Below are positions 11,381-23,970 of a DNA stretch of 64,000 nucleotides, in pieces. The position numbers were made by a program, and so were the translations under genes. The DNA lies in NCBI GenBank assembly GCA_000827325.1, contig KN832883.1:518867-582866 (forward strand), written 5' to 3'. The notes under the pieces were generated by a model. The model saw nothing but the letters and a program-made list of their open reading frames with translations. It was not told where the DNA came from and did not search any database. Position 1 is the stretch's first letter. The number at the start of each line of letters is the position of its first letter. The DNA is from Oidiodendron maius Zn (lineage: Eukaryota; Ascomycota; Leotiomycetes; Myxotrichaceae).

Positions 11381-12174
11381 ATGTGAGCAATGTTGATCGT
11401 TGAAACAGAGTGGCTCCTCTCTAGTTGCACCTTCTACCGCTACAAGGCTGAGAAAGGCTGTCTTACTGGCCTCGACCGGCTTATAAATTAAGGTCTTATG
11501 TAAAGGAATTTTGAAAATATAATAGCAGGTCAGATAATGTAAGGAATTTAGAAGCTAAGCGTGGATGAGATGGCTCAGAGAAGATCTACGAAAGTAACCG
11601 ATTTACGGGAGGAAATCCAGAGTGTAATCACATTCAATGAAGATCGCGGAAGGAGCTCGTGCATTGAGCACTTGAGTACAGCAGACGTTCTATGTGATGA
11701 TTGTGATCTACGATTTTCGTGAGGCTCAATACACCTACGCCGCTCGTTTAAGGCCGAAGCTTTGCGGACCAGTGCCAAGGCTGCAGCCGAGTAATGAAGA
11801 GAGCGGGACTGCTGTAAGGGAAGGGCAATTATGATAAGTCTCCTTGGCAAAGGTACATATTCTAAGGCTGCTGTTGCGGGTCCACGGGGCTTTCGATCCA
11901 ACCCCAAACGAAGGAAAAAAGAGACACGTGGGACTTATAAAATGCTCCGCCACCACAGACCACATTCGGACGCGAAGCATCTCAAAGTGGCTTGAAGGCT
12001 TTGTAACATTTCAGCTGGGAATTATCGGATTTTCTACCCGACTCAAGGCAGCAACAGGGTCGCATGATAGCAATTGTTATTTTTACTAGCCAATGCCATC
12101 TTTAGGAGTTGAAGCACTTCGCGATTAATTCTGTGGCTTCCAGCACACCGTACAAGAATATGTAAATCTCAACT
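11381..12174. other. Intergenic
   Basis: Short frames only on both strands. No domain, RNA gene or repeat recognised. Confidence 0.4.
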
Positions 12175-13980
12175 TTGTACGGTCTCAGGCTGAAACTGCC
12201 ATTGCAAGCCCGTCGCACGATGTATATTCATAGCGAAAGTCACCGGTCGAACTTTCGTACTTTGAATGCGATCAGTCGCTTAACGACACGCGCAATCCAC
12301 GAAGGATTTAACAGGGAAAAATGTCTTCCAACTGTTCAGCGGCTGCTCAACAGTAGTAGCTCATCAGTCAACGATACATCGCTCTTTTGGAAAGATAGCA
12401 CTGGCCATATCTGGTCTGACTATGAGAACCCGATCTTGCAGGTAAGCTTTTGTAAAGCGGAATGTGGAGGCGGCGGAATGGGTTGGTATCCTGACGCCGC
12501 GACTCGATTGCTCATATGGTTCATTCCTGTCATCTTCTTGATGTCGAGTATCAACCTGCCGCCAATTGGAAGGAAGAGATTCGTTATGATATCTCATCTC
12601 TTTGGCGATCCAATCCACTCATTCTGGTCATTATCCTCAAAGCTGGAAGATTGGAACCATTGCTACGCCATGGCTAAAATGATCCACGCACCAAGATCTG
12701 GCCGTGATGAGAGTCCGAAAATGGTGATGAATATACTGTGCAGTGGGTGGGAGTTTGTTCGACCTTTGCATACGACCTCAGTCGATAAGAGAATAAGAAA
12801 TACAGCAGTGATTATTGCTGCCATCAGAGAACTCCTGCAGCCATCAGGATACGACATGCACCCCAATTCTCTCTACCCATGCTCATGTATCCAATATATA
12901 GCGGAAGATATGAGCAGAGAAGTTGCAGGTAACATCATCGACCAGAGGGCGAATGGCACCCTCCAGACCTGGTTCGCGATCTTCACCTATATCTTCGGCA
13001 TTGTCTGCGCCTTCGTGTCAGTACTAGGAGGCTCATCCAGCAGTCCTTCAGGCGGCAAAATTTCTCCAGCCATGCTTTTATCCTGGCTTTTACCGATCAT
13101 ACTCCTCAACAATGCTATTGGTTAGTTTCGTGCCGAAGACTGCATACGTATTGTACGCCAATTTGAGGAACACATCAAGAGGATAGAACATTTAGAAAAC
13201 TGCACTCGTAACGAGGATTCCGCAGAGCAGGGCAAGACTACAGATGCAAAAGACATGGACTGGGGTGTGTTTTTGGATTCTCAGGCCTGGTCAGGCGGGG
13301 TCTACTTTTGTCAGTTGAAGAAGCCCATGCTTGAAACTGGACCAAGGAGACTCAAATCTTTGCTTCTCATAGCTGTCGCTGCTTTATCTGTTTGTAATTC
13401 TTTTGGGGTCGCTTTCGGTGTTTTGTACTCGTTTCCAACATTCTTCACTTGTCGTTATATTATGATCGTTGGTATGATGTTCGTCTGGCTTATGAGCCCC
13501 TTCATGACGCGCATCATCATGACGAACAGGGTGTTCGGGCGAGATATGAAGGAGCAATGGAGGGTCTTAGTATGGAAGGACTCCACGATAGGCTTCTCGA
13601 TTTTGTTCCTTCTGATGGCTTCGAGCTGTGGTCTTGGGAATAGCTGCACTTGTTGGGCAGGATTCCTGAACAAAGTGAAAGGTGTTGTGCTGAATCCGGA
13701 GCAGCAATTCACTAAGAACAACGCCTACATCTATCCCATACTCATCTTTGTCTGTTTGTTTGTCCAATATATTGTCTTCAAAACGGCACTATATCTCGGG
13801 AGGACTGGACTCAGTATCATGAAATGGAGCCGAGAAGATCAACGAGCTTCTTTGCCTGCAAGAGCTGCTGTACATGAATTGGGGGAATTTCCTGCAGTAT
13901 TGAATTCTACATCCAGACAAGCAAGTGAAGTAAACGATCATGGATACGAATTGTTGGAATACCGCTCAGACTATTACTGA
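12175..13980 (+). CDS. Polytopic membrane protein of unknown function, with in-frame TAG
   Basis: One reading frame spans about 600 codons but is split by TAG at 13123-13125. The first part has a Cys/Gly motif FCKAECGGGGMGWYPD, then a membrane span LLIWFIPVIFLMSSINLPP and a FGDPIHSFWSL motif. This pattern recalls a widespread fungal family of uncharacterised integral membrane proteins. Further spans follow at TWFAIFTYIFGIVCAFVSV, LLSWLLPIILL and, after the stop, several more up to 13810. The sequence after TAG continues the family-like pattern. Either the gene is inactivated, or a 75-nt intron from GTTAGT at 13121 to TTTAG at 13195 removes the stop in phase. The latter would delete 25 codons that look coding. 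Function unknown. Confidence 0.6.
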
Positions 13981-14481
13981 GTTCCCTTTAATCCAATAAC
14001 AGACAGTTCCACTAGTTAGATATTCAGATTGTTGCCTTAAGGAGAGCGACGACATCGATAACATAGCAAAATCGGCACTCACTATAGCACTAGATAACGC
14101 CGACTATGGCTGGGCAGGAGACAAATCTACGTGTGGAAATGAAAAGGCGTGGGGTTGCTCGCAGATATCGAAGAAATGAAGAGACAGATAGCACAGCTCC
14201 AGGGGGAGGACATAATCAGAAGGAGAGAGATAGCACAGCTCAAGAGGGAAGACACAATCAAAGGGAACCGCATTGAGTGACTTGAACATCGCTTGGCGAC
14301 TATAACATCATCATCCGAAGGACATTGGAAGATCCGACGCTGTTTTCTGGATGTGCGACCAAGATTTCCTTACTAAGGATATCTTCAGTTGGATCAATAA
14401 TCTTGCAAATAGGATATATTCTACCCCTTTCCTCCAGGCTCTAATTCTCTGTTGAGCTTAAAATCCTCAAAAAATACTTCA
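13981..14481. other. Intergenic
   Basis: Contains a short internal repetition around 14180-14260, two GGGGAGGACATAATC-like and GGGAAGACACAATC-like units with AGCACAGCTC. No gene recognised. Confidence 0.35.
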
Positions 14482-16098
14482 TTAATCAGATCTCGTCAAC
14501 TTATAAAGAGCCGACTCTCCAGGACCGAGGTTCGACGCCAAGAAGGTGCTTGTGACGCCTAAATCTGCATGATCACTGCCGCCTTGCCCACCACCACCCA
14601 AGACTCTTCTCACGTTCCACCCAGGAGCACCATTCGATTGTCCATTTGCAATACCCAGAAGCGATAATGATATATTGACCAGCTGAGTGCCTTGCAAGCT
14701 GGTTCCAAAACCCCCACTACCTTGGTCGGGGCCATAGTTCGCAAGGACAACTACGGCATTTTCATTGTTCGCATCCGGTCCAGCGATCCACGCTTGAAGT
14801 TGTTCTGAAGCCTGAGATCCTGGTTGGGCTGTGCCGAATGGGTTCTTTGGCTGCATAGGGAAGTTTGCAGTGAATGCTGCCACAGAAAGAGTTTCAGAAT
14901 CGTAAAGGAGCTCCGTCCCTAGCGTGTCTAGCTTTGTAAGGTCGGATGCAGTAATTTGGTTCGCTCCGGCCCCAAACCAGTGGATGGCAACTGTGTATCG
15001 TTGTTGGTTCGTAAGACCTGTTAGAGAAGCAGCATTTCCAGTGTACATGTTATCCATGTCTGGATGAACCATGATTGGGACCGTCTGTCGGGTTGGGTCT
15101 TCCTCCTGTTGGTTGATGAAGCTGCGGTATTGTTCAATGGCTCGTTGGACGGTACTGAAGGAAGTAAATGTCCCAGTACCTGAGTTGTTGATGTCTTGGT
15201 CTGTTCTTATAGAATCGGCATTGTTTCGCCATATCTCGAAGTCTGCGACACTATTACGGTCAAGCTTCCAGGAGAGGTCAAGACGGATATTACGACCGGA
15301 CTGTTGAATTGCTTTATGGTATGCAACCGCTGCAAGCGAATTGTTTGCGGGGAGAGTTTCGCCAGCATCTGGGCTTCCTGGAGTCATGAAATCCATCTTA
15401 ATCATATCGACGCCGCTTTTTTTGGTGAGTGTTAGACCTCATTTTCGGTAAAGAAACTTGTACTGAAATTCATCTACTTATCCAGCAGGAAGATAGATGT
15501 GGTAGGGAGATAGAATATCTTACATCGCAGCGAAATTGTTTACAACGGAATTATGCCATTGCTGAACGCCATCCTTGCCAAAGTCAAATGTCTGTCGCAA
15601 GTTATAACTAGGTTGCGTAGTATCAAATAGGCTCCCTAATTGGATATTCGTCCCCTGGACAGTGACATCGGCATCCGCTGAGAAAGCTCCAGGAAGTATG
15701 TAGACTCCAAGTTCTTTTCCTTGACTATGGAGATTACTCGCAAGACCTGTCAAGTCCGGAAATACAGACGTATCGGGAACCAGCCTGCCAAATGGATCTC
15801 CACCATTCCCAGACCACCCAGAATCAATGCTGCAGAGCGTATAGCCTGCAGTTACGTTCATAAGATTGCACTGTGCCTGGACATTAGCTTGATTCAGGAC
15901 GAATCCGTTTCCTAAGGCCTGCATGCCGAATGAATTCCACCCCCGAGGGGGTGTGGTAAATCCGTTGGCACTAGTTCCATAGAAAGGAATAAAGAGGGTA
16001 CCACGTTTGATTATATTAGAATCTTCGGGTGTAATAGAGAGAAGTGGTATGGCAGCGGCTGATAATATGAGCGCAAGAAGAGGGAAGGCCATGGCCAT
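14482..16098 (-). CDS. Secreted GH27-like alpha-galactosidase
   Basis: Exons 16098-15524 and 15415-14482, with a 108-nt intron, give 502 residues. I chose the Met at 16098, not the one at 16146, because a clean signal peptide (MAMAFPLLALILSAAAIPL) starts there. The mature protein shows clan-D glycosidase landmarks: PRGWNSFGMQA, CSIDSGW, GVYILPG, and DMIKMDFM with the predicted nucleophile Asp200. A C-terminal beta-rich region (about 400-502) fits the usual antiparallel domain. It should hydrolyse terminal alpha-galactosyl residues of plant oligo- or polysaccharides outside the cell. The acid/base Asp was not pinned down, and exact subfamily specificity is open. Confidence 0.85.
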
Positions 16099-17069
16099 AG
16101 CGAACTTGTTCTCTTGTCGGACTGCGAACGTGACATTGATGAACAACTTTTTTCAGATGCGATCGCATGCTTTATAATATTTAGTCTTACAACCTGGAGT
16201 GGTGAACGCGACGACTTTCGGGTCATTCGGGCCATTCTCTTAGATGGGTGGTTGAATTGCTCGAATACACGAAGGATCGACGAGTCGTCGACGCTCAAAC
16301 GGCTGTTTGATTATTGTCATATGACGCGGGCTTCCCTCTACCCGGCGTCACCTGCTTGATTTGGGCAAAAGGGTGACATGCAGTTGGCGAAGCTACTTTG
16401 CTTCCCTGTCTGTACCATTGTCGCAAGTTACTATATATAGCGGAGATCCCACCTTTATAAGTTCCGTAGATGTTAGTAAATATTTACAGCACAACAAACT
16501 CGCTGCAGCAGAGATCAAGAAGATGACGTCTAATTAGTCTGCAGGGAAAATTGCAGTGGAGATAAATTGCAAAATGATAATTGATCCCATTCTGATCAGG
16601 TCTAGGATAGATATTTATGCTGTATACATGGCGGTCATCCAGCTAACAGATTTGTAAATCTGCGGCAATAGCCTAATTCTGTTTCAAAAATTAGTCGAGG
16701 TATAAGATTGATATCGTAGAGTCAGCTACTGCAACACGTTTTCCTAGGCTGCCTGATGTTGGATCAAACGTAAAGTGTCAATTGAGATAGATGCCCGAGG
16801 CAGAGCCACTAAGTTATTGAATACGGACATACGAGCGTCTACATAGATCAAGCCTAGAAAACTAAATTCTGTGCTGGCACAAGGTTGATACAAAGCCGAT
16901 AGACTCCAAGGCGGAGGCGCTAAAGACTGCTGGGAAGAACTCTTTGCCCATCGCCTTTGGTTTGGTAGTTTCACCTAGAGCTTCGGAACTGGTTACCCAA
17001 GAGAGGATACCAATTAAGACCAGCAAATAAGTATGAGATTCTAACATCTCGGTACCTGTCTACCCTTCT
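16099..17069. other. Intergenic
   Basis: Upstream of the alpha-galactosidase. A short signal-peptide-like minus-strand frame at 16862-17047 lies 22 bp beyond the transporter stop but has no recognisable continuation, so no gene is called. Confidence 0.35.
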
Positions 17070-18892
17070 CTACATACTTGAGCTGCGCTTCGCTACTATT
17101 AATATCAATACACCGCCTAGTAGGCTAAGGATTACGCCTGGAAATTAATTAGGTGACCACAGTCTAACTAGAGCAGCTGAATATGTCTTACATATGGTAA
17201 ACGTCAGCCCAACACCAATACAGTTTATCAATGGTACAACGGCAGCACTGCTTCCTGCTGCAAACAGATATTGGACAATGTATTTGCCACTGATGACTTC
17301 TGGCCTGCTATGTGGAAGCACTTCTTCATCCACCTTCTTATTAACACTGATATTTCCTTGTGGTGTAGAACAAAATGACGAAAAGATATGCTAAAGGAAA
17401 CTTACCTGCCGTATAAGTGTTTAAGGCATTAAACGAGCCCATTAGCCCTGCTCCACCCCAAAATGCACTAATAATAGGCACAGCCATCCCTCCTACCTTT
17501 TTTTCCAGAGTCCAACCATAGATTAGCGTGGCGGCGGGAAGCATGAAGAACAAAGTTAGCAATCCGCTGTTGAGCCTGTCCCTCGGAAGCCGTTCCCCGT
17601 TTCTTTTCAGAATATATCTCTTAACGGTTCGGTCAGACAGTCTACCGCCGACAATGCTGCCAACTAGGAATCCAGCCCCCGGGGCAATATAAAATAGACC
17701 GCTAACAAGAGGGGTCGTGAGGTGGAAACGTGGATTGATTATGGAGCGGACTGAGGTGAGAAGCGCATATTGATAAAAGGATAGAAAACCACAAGTCAAA
17801 TCCTATAACAAGTCTTTATAAGATAAGGGGCGTCGTGATAGTTTTGAAGTAGAATAACCTACAGCAAAAAAAATGTTTCGGTATATGAGCAGCCTAAATA
17901 TTCCTCTTGGATTGAACTTTGCAAGTATTCTGAGCTTCGATAATGATCCTCTATTGTCCATTTTGACGATATTGTCTTCGTCTTGCCCATTTGCATGGAC
18001 CTTTTTGATATCCGGAACGAAGAAGAAAGAGAGTGCCAGGCCAAAACCGACCATGCCAACTTGAAGCCAGTATATTACTTGCCACTTAGTAAAGGTCACG
18101 ATGACACCTCCGATGCATGGTCCTAGAGTTCTGATATTAGCCTGCCGTTCTCTTTGCTCCTTCTTATTTTTTACAGACCTATCGCTGGTCCGCTAACTGA
18201 CCCAGCCATAAAGAAGCCAACAGCTGTACCACGAACTTTCTGTTAAGAGGACCAAGCATTAATTTTTCTTCCCTTAATCGGTGCATCATAGCAAATGCTG
18301 AAAAGGATGAGGGTCTTACTGGCTCAAAGATATCAGCAAGAATAGTCTGTCCAGCAATCATAAAAAAAGTGCCCGTGAATCCACCTAGCACCCTCATGGA
18401 CGTAAAAGTCCGGAAATCTGGTGCGGCAGCCGCCCCCACCGAGCAGATGAATAGGACAAATATGGCCATGTTATACGCATGCCTGCGTCCTATTATCTCG
18501 CTGATCGGCCCCCAAATCAAAGACGAGCTCCCCATGGCAATGATAACAGCGGCATTGCTAATATTGATGATTTCCGTCGTTGTGGAGAATTCCGAAGCAA
18601 TCTCGGGGATAGCAGGTAGGAGAGAGGTGCTCGAAAAGGTTATGGCAAGAGTCATCCAACTAACAATGAAGAGAATGGTAATTTTCCGCCAAAAAGAGAA
18701 ACTGGAGTATGTGACTGTATCGACTTGGTTTGTGGGAGATCCAGCAGTCTCTTCTGAGCTTGTAAGGACCGAATCTGGTGGCAATTGACTTGCAGAACCG
18801 GTCCGCAGTTTAGAATCTGTCTGCATTGCATGAGTGCCTTCCAGACTGTGCGAGACAGTTGTAATTTTCATTATTTTAATTTTTTGAAACAA
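17070..18892 (-). CDS. MFS drug:H+ antiporter-type transporter (DHA1-like)
   Basis: Six exons keep frame: 18892-18320, 18239-18179, 18122-17863, 17802-17406, 17356-17192 and 17137-17070, for 507 residues. The introns are 49-80 nt; the one at 18178 has a weak GTCTGT donor. A hydrophilic cytoplasmic N-terminus precedes about 12 membrane segments. Motif-A-like [16 protein letters not shown] lies in the first half, [14 protein letters not shown] matches MFS motif C, and [11 protein letters not shown] lies in the second half. The segment NTYTA...[21 protein letters not shown] is characteristic of fungal DHA1-type exporters. The likely role is plasma-membrane efflux of small molecules driven by proton exchange; the substrate is unknown. 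No biosynthetic cluster adjoins it. Confidence 0.85.
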
Positions 18893-21144
18893 AGTTCTTG
18901 AGGTAAGTATGATTCCCGTACGCCTGCTTAAGATGTCGAACGAAAAGCGTCTTTTCTACAGATGTCCGAACTGAAGGCTTTTAGGCTTAAACTTAATTTG
19001 GTGAGGCCACCCTAGTTTACTGTTAATGGGGGGGAGGGACGAAGAAGAAATGGTTCCGGCGGCATCTTGGCTAAGATGCCGAACACCAGCGAAACTAATG
19101 GCTGACTTGCCGCCTGCAAATTGATTTACTTGTCCGAGTGGATCCCTCGATCGGTATTAATTTCCGTGAGAGATATATTACCCGTTGGTGAAAATCTCGT
19201 ACGGAGACTCAATAATCGCCGAAGGAAAGGATTGACTCAGCAAACAAACGTCCCGGCGAAACACTTTGCAACCACAATTCTTCAACTGATATGGGACCCA
19301 ACCTAATATTCACCATCAACGACTCAGTTTTATGCATCCGGGTACCGGTCTATACCTCCACGGCTTTGATTCGGCTAAGACTATGTAGGCGCCGCACATC
19401 AGACTGCCTTCACGGGGCGCACATTTGTAGCATAGGACATGCCATGATCCGTCCCAGATATCGATCCCGACCCCGTTGTAGTCGACACTGCCCGAACTAT
19501 CCTGCGACACTAGAGTATCCATGGGGCTGGGAGTTGGTAGTATTATTCATACACCAGTCGCAAGAACAATTTCTCAGCTTCATCAACATCATAGGAAACG
19601 TCGCCTAGAAGCTGCTTTCTGAGTTTGCAGATCTTAGCGCATCAGTCTGATGACTCTGAGAGCTTCTTGAACGCATTTTTCGAACGAACTGGCGGCTCAA
19701 CTGCCCCACTGGACAATCTTACAGCTTGTCCTTCCTATAAAGCTTATGTTAACAAGTATAATTTGCCTAGTCATGGGCTTAATTGTGTTCAATCGTTTTC
19801 TGTTTACAAATATCTCACTCTAAAACTGAACTCTATTTCCTACTGATCTTCTATTTAAGGAATAATACCGTGGGCTTTCGTAGGGAACGTACGCGTGTAA
19901 GTTTATGCAGCTGTCTTACGCACTGCTTCTTCCAAGCTATTTGCAACATACCCAACGTTCTCCGTCGTTACTATTTCTATCCGTAATATGTTAAAGCCTA
20001 GGTATGGAACTGAAATTTCTACTCACAGCTAGTTACTGAACGTCTGCTGTGAGGTGTGAGCACCTATGTGAGAAATACTCGGATTTGGAATACTTACTAT
20101 GCAGAATAAAAGAGTGGAAATAACTTGATATGTATACATAGATTGGCAATCACCTTCCACGCACATGCATGCAAGATGAGAACATATCCAGGATTCGATT
20201 AGATTCTAGCCCCTAGCACTTAACCGTGCCGTCAAAATCCAAGCTGTTATCAGTGGGGCTGTAATACGGATACCATCTCTGTTTGATGCTCCCATATACT
20301 TTCTCCCGGATTAACGTATGTTAGACTATGTAGGGTCTTGGAACCAGACGTTTTTCGGCTAGATTGTATCTTTAAAACCCGAGCGCCAATGTGATTTTCA
20401 CTTGTGCCAGCAATAGTCCGAATCAATGCAATTGCTGGTTTTAGAGCTCCCACTGCGCCAGACACCGATTTTCTTGCCCCTTCTAGTAGATTGAAGTTTC
20501 CCCGAATTGCCAAGTACTCATGGTCGACGGTTGGATTTTCATGCAGTCGACTTTTGCCTGATTGATAAATTAGTCTCTCTAGTCAGTGAAATACGTTGTC
20601 GAGAATTGTCCGCGCACCTCCTGAACGACTGGTAGAATCCATGAATTTTCCTTCTCATCTCGATAAAGCCAGCGCTCAAGCTCGTCACTTTGGATTAAGA
20701 TTGGCTTTTGCGAGCCTTATGATGCGAAAAGCAGCAGGGTGAGAAGCCATAGTGGAAAGAGTAATTGGAGAATTGAGCAAGATCGGTTTATTCTGATGAA
20801 CAACATTGTATAGTAAGATTACATATACACCACATACATACACATAAAAATATACCGAACGGACACCAACTTGTCCTTCAATGTAAAGGCGGCAAAATGA
20901 TCGAATTATGCCGCCGGCCCACATTTTGAGAGCGGCATCTTCGAACAATTTCACCGAGCGCTAAACTAGTGGCGGACATAGAGCAACAATTTGCCTCGTT
21001 TCTTAAACCTCATACCCTCTCTATATGCCCAGAGTTTCGGCAACCCATCAACGAAACCGACGGCCTGCGGCCACATTGCGACGATTGACACAGCGTCGGC
21101 GAGCACTGTCAAATTCCAGACTCGAGCTGTACTAACCGGCGACC
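18893..21144. other. Gene-poor region
   Basis: Over 2 kb without a supportable gene. Two minus-strand stretches look faintly coding but cannot be modelled: 19316-19522 (Cys-containing, aromatic-rich) and 20685-20954 (starts MKLFEDAALKMWAGG). They may be gene relics. No RNA gene recognised. Confidence 0.35.
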
Positions 21145-23315
21145 ATGCCTGATGACGCCTCCCCAGGTGGTGTTAATAATAGAACCCCTGCAAGGAAGAA
21201 GACCACAGCGTAGGCAAAATATTGGAACTACTCGCTAGAATATTTCTGACCTTGGTAAAGGTGCCGTCGATGTCACTCACGCAAGATCAAATGTTCTGGA
21301 GGCAGTCCATGTGATGCGTGCGTTTCTTCACGCCACGATCATTGTATATATATTTCGAGAAATCGCAAGGTCAAGGTAGCTGAAAGGTAAGCGACACAAT
21401 GGGTTTACACCATCCATATAAAGCATGCTAATAGACTTCGTAATAATAACAGATATCTGCAGCAAGTCCTTGCCGAGAATGCGCAGCTGAAGCGAGGTAC
21501 AACATTAGGATCTACGTCTCCCGTTACAGTGACAACTGACGTTCTTCATCGTCAAGAAGAATCTTCTAGCCCCGAGAAGAACGTAAGTAACCCACTCATG
21601 CAGGAACGGGCCTGGTTTGTGCCGTATGATGTGGCCAACCCCCCCGTATATATCAGCGAGGCAGCGTGCACCGCATTTGCTACTCGCTTCCGCCAATCTC
21701 TTGCCGGATTTCAAGGGTCGGCTCCTCATGCTCCAAGAACCCATTACACTCAAGATGAGAATTTGCTCTCCGCCTTACATTCGCCAGTGTCTTGGCCTAG
21801 CAGAACTCAGGCCCAATTACTTCTCAAGGTTGCTTTGATCAATATCAACCGATCATTCCATGTTGTTCTCACAAAACCAACCTTAGCTGGCCTGGACCAA
21901 TTATATGAAGATTCGGGATCTCAAAGTACACTTGCTACCTGCAAATTCTTTGCGCTTTTTGCACTTGGAGAGGTTTACTCCAGCAGAGCAGTGGTTTCAT
22001 CAGAGAGCAACTTTCCTGGAATGTTGTACTTTATGCACTCGTGTAGTCTGCTTCCGATTCTTCCCGAAAGAGCAACCTTGGAGCATATAGAGATTTTGAT
22101 ACTACTTGTATGTTCTACGAGTTTAGTATTATTAAAAAGATCCTTCGCTGACCACTTAGTCATTCTTCTCTTATAATCTCAATAGGAGAAACTCTGCATA
22201 TTTGTGGATCGGATCGGCTCTCCGATTAAGTCTTACACTTGGTTTGCACCATAATCTTCCACATACAATGGTGATGGACCCTGTGGCTCGGCAGCATCGT
22301 ATTCGTATTTGGTGGACAATTTACATTTGCGATAGGATGTGGGGGTCAAAGTTAGGCCATCCTTTAATGATTCCAGATAGCGATATCACAGTTGATTTGC
22401 CTTCCTTCTCAGGCCTGACTGGAGAAGAACGAATGGAATTTCCGGATCCGGAGTACATCATCGCTAGCATTAAACTAGCGAAGATTGCTGGCAATATTAT
22501 CACAAACATCTATTGTAGAGGGCAGCCACCGCCTTTTATACATAGCGTTCAAAAGGTCTTGCGTGACCTCAATGTATGGATGGCAGATCTGCCGGGCTCC
22601 ATCAGACTTGCCGAAACCGGCGGCTGTACTCCCAGGCATGTTGTGTCTCTGCATCTCTCCTTTAACCAGGTGTGGCAAAACCTATCCATTAGCTATTACA
22701 ACTCCTAACCTACACACATTTTAGTGCGTCATACTTGCGACCCGTCCAGTATTACTCCACGTATTTACAAAGTCTCGAGATGGTGGCTTTCCGGCGAATG
22801 ATATGACGCCAGTTACGTCAACCCTTGCTGATGCCTGCCTTCACACAGCACGCCATTCAAACGAGCTTCTAACACAATTATGGATAGAGGGAGCACTCTC
22901 AACCTTAGGATACTTCGACGCTCAGTACCTTTTCTCTTCGGCTGTAATACTTGCGATTTCCAGTGTTTCTGATGCCGATAGCGACGATAAGGACCGTTTA
23001 GAGTCTGCAGCTCAACTACTGAGGTCTATGGCTGATAGCGGAAATCCATCAGCGACCGAATTCTGTGGACATCTGGATCAAGTGAGATGTGCCACTGATG
23101 GATCTCGTCCGTCTGCCACCGCTGTACCAAGTACGTCCGCGGCAGAGCTACGTATGAGTACGTACAGTACCTTTGACAATACGATAAATCCTTTAACAAC
23201 TGAAATGGCTTTACTTGACCAACCTATGCAGGATTTTCTGACCCAGGCAGAATTTCCATTTGACTACCCCAATCCTGTGGACTTGCTTCACGACACGATG
23301 CTCTTGCGTACTTGA
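21145..23315 (+). CDS. Zn2Cys6 transcription factor with fungal-specific TF domain
   Basis: Five exons: 21145-21209, 21261-21386, 21453-22107, 22160-22669 and 22725-23315, giving 648 residues with every junction in phase. The binuclear cluster reads CRRCHSRKIKC...CDAC...C (Cys23, 26, 33, 39, 42, 50), followed by a YLQQVLAENAQLKR coiled-coil linker. The regulatory domain includes SYNLNRRNSAYLWIGSALRL, LGLHHN, RIRIWWTIYICDRMWGSKLG and CVILATRPVLLHV, all landmarks of the fungal-specific transcription factor domain (PF04082 class). It is a nuclear regulator with unknown targets. Neighbouring genes are the MFS exporter upstream and a kinase relic downstream; no regulatory relationship can be inferred from position alone. 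Confidence 0.9.
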
Positions 23316-23970
23316 CCCCTTTGTCTGGAAACCGGATTTTGGTCAAAGGTATCCTCAAATAGAACTACATGTTGAATACACATTTTGCATGATAGCGGAC
23401 ATGGACTAGGTGGGGTCATGAGTAGGATGAAGAAGCCACTGTGATGTATTTTGTTAGCTGAGAATATAGATTTGTCAGGTTCCGTTCGTGTAACAAAGTA
23501 AATATTTTAGTAAATAATAATAATGGCAAATATCTTGCTGACTGATATCAGGGCCTCAAGCATATGGAAGACGATACAGCACTGATACACGCACAGAGCA
23601 TATGTATTGAGTGCTCAGTCCTTTTGCATTCAGCTGGCGTATAGAGCGTACAAGTCCTACGGAATGTAAGCACGTATATAAGGACTGTGTTGATGATACT
23701 TTCTCTAGTCTAGTTGGAACAAACCTCGAAAGTGCTGTCTCATGGACAATTGATGGAGCTCTAATGCATTCCGCTCTCATCATAGACGATCTGCTAATGA
23801 CAGCAGGAGTTTGTAGAGAGAACGAGGAGATTCTCTGTCGCAGGGGCCGTAGGCTTCGCTGACGTGGCGTGGGCCGTCAACTGTTGTGCCCGAGGGGGGG
23901 AGGCACGGTAGCAATTAATGAGTTCAATGGAGAGTGGAGTGTGATTCTCAGGTGCATGACATAGCGCTAG
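23316..23970. other. Intergenic
   Basis: No gene recognised. It might include an unrecognisable N-lobe of the kinase relic that follows; I could not find a Gly-rich loop or VALK motif. Confidence 0.35.

Noticed and set aside
16744-17047. Signal-peptide-like minus-strand frame after the MFS gene
   Set aside because: No splice model gives a longer product and no Cys or domain pattern; likely a chance hydrophobic frame in a UTR.
19316-19522. Cys-containing minus-strand frame of 68 codons
   Set aside because: No signal peptide, start context or continuation could be found.
7419-23315. Secondary-metabolite gene cluster (two Zn2Cys6 genes, MFS transporter, P450)
   Set aside because: The P450 is ERG5, a housekeeping enzyme, and no PKS, NRPS, terpene synthase or other backbone gene is present.
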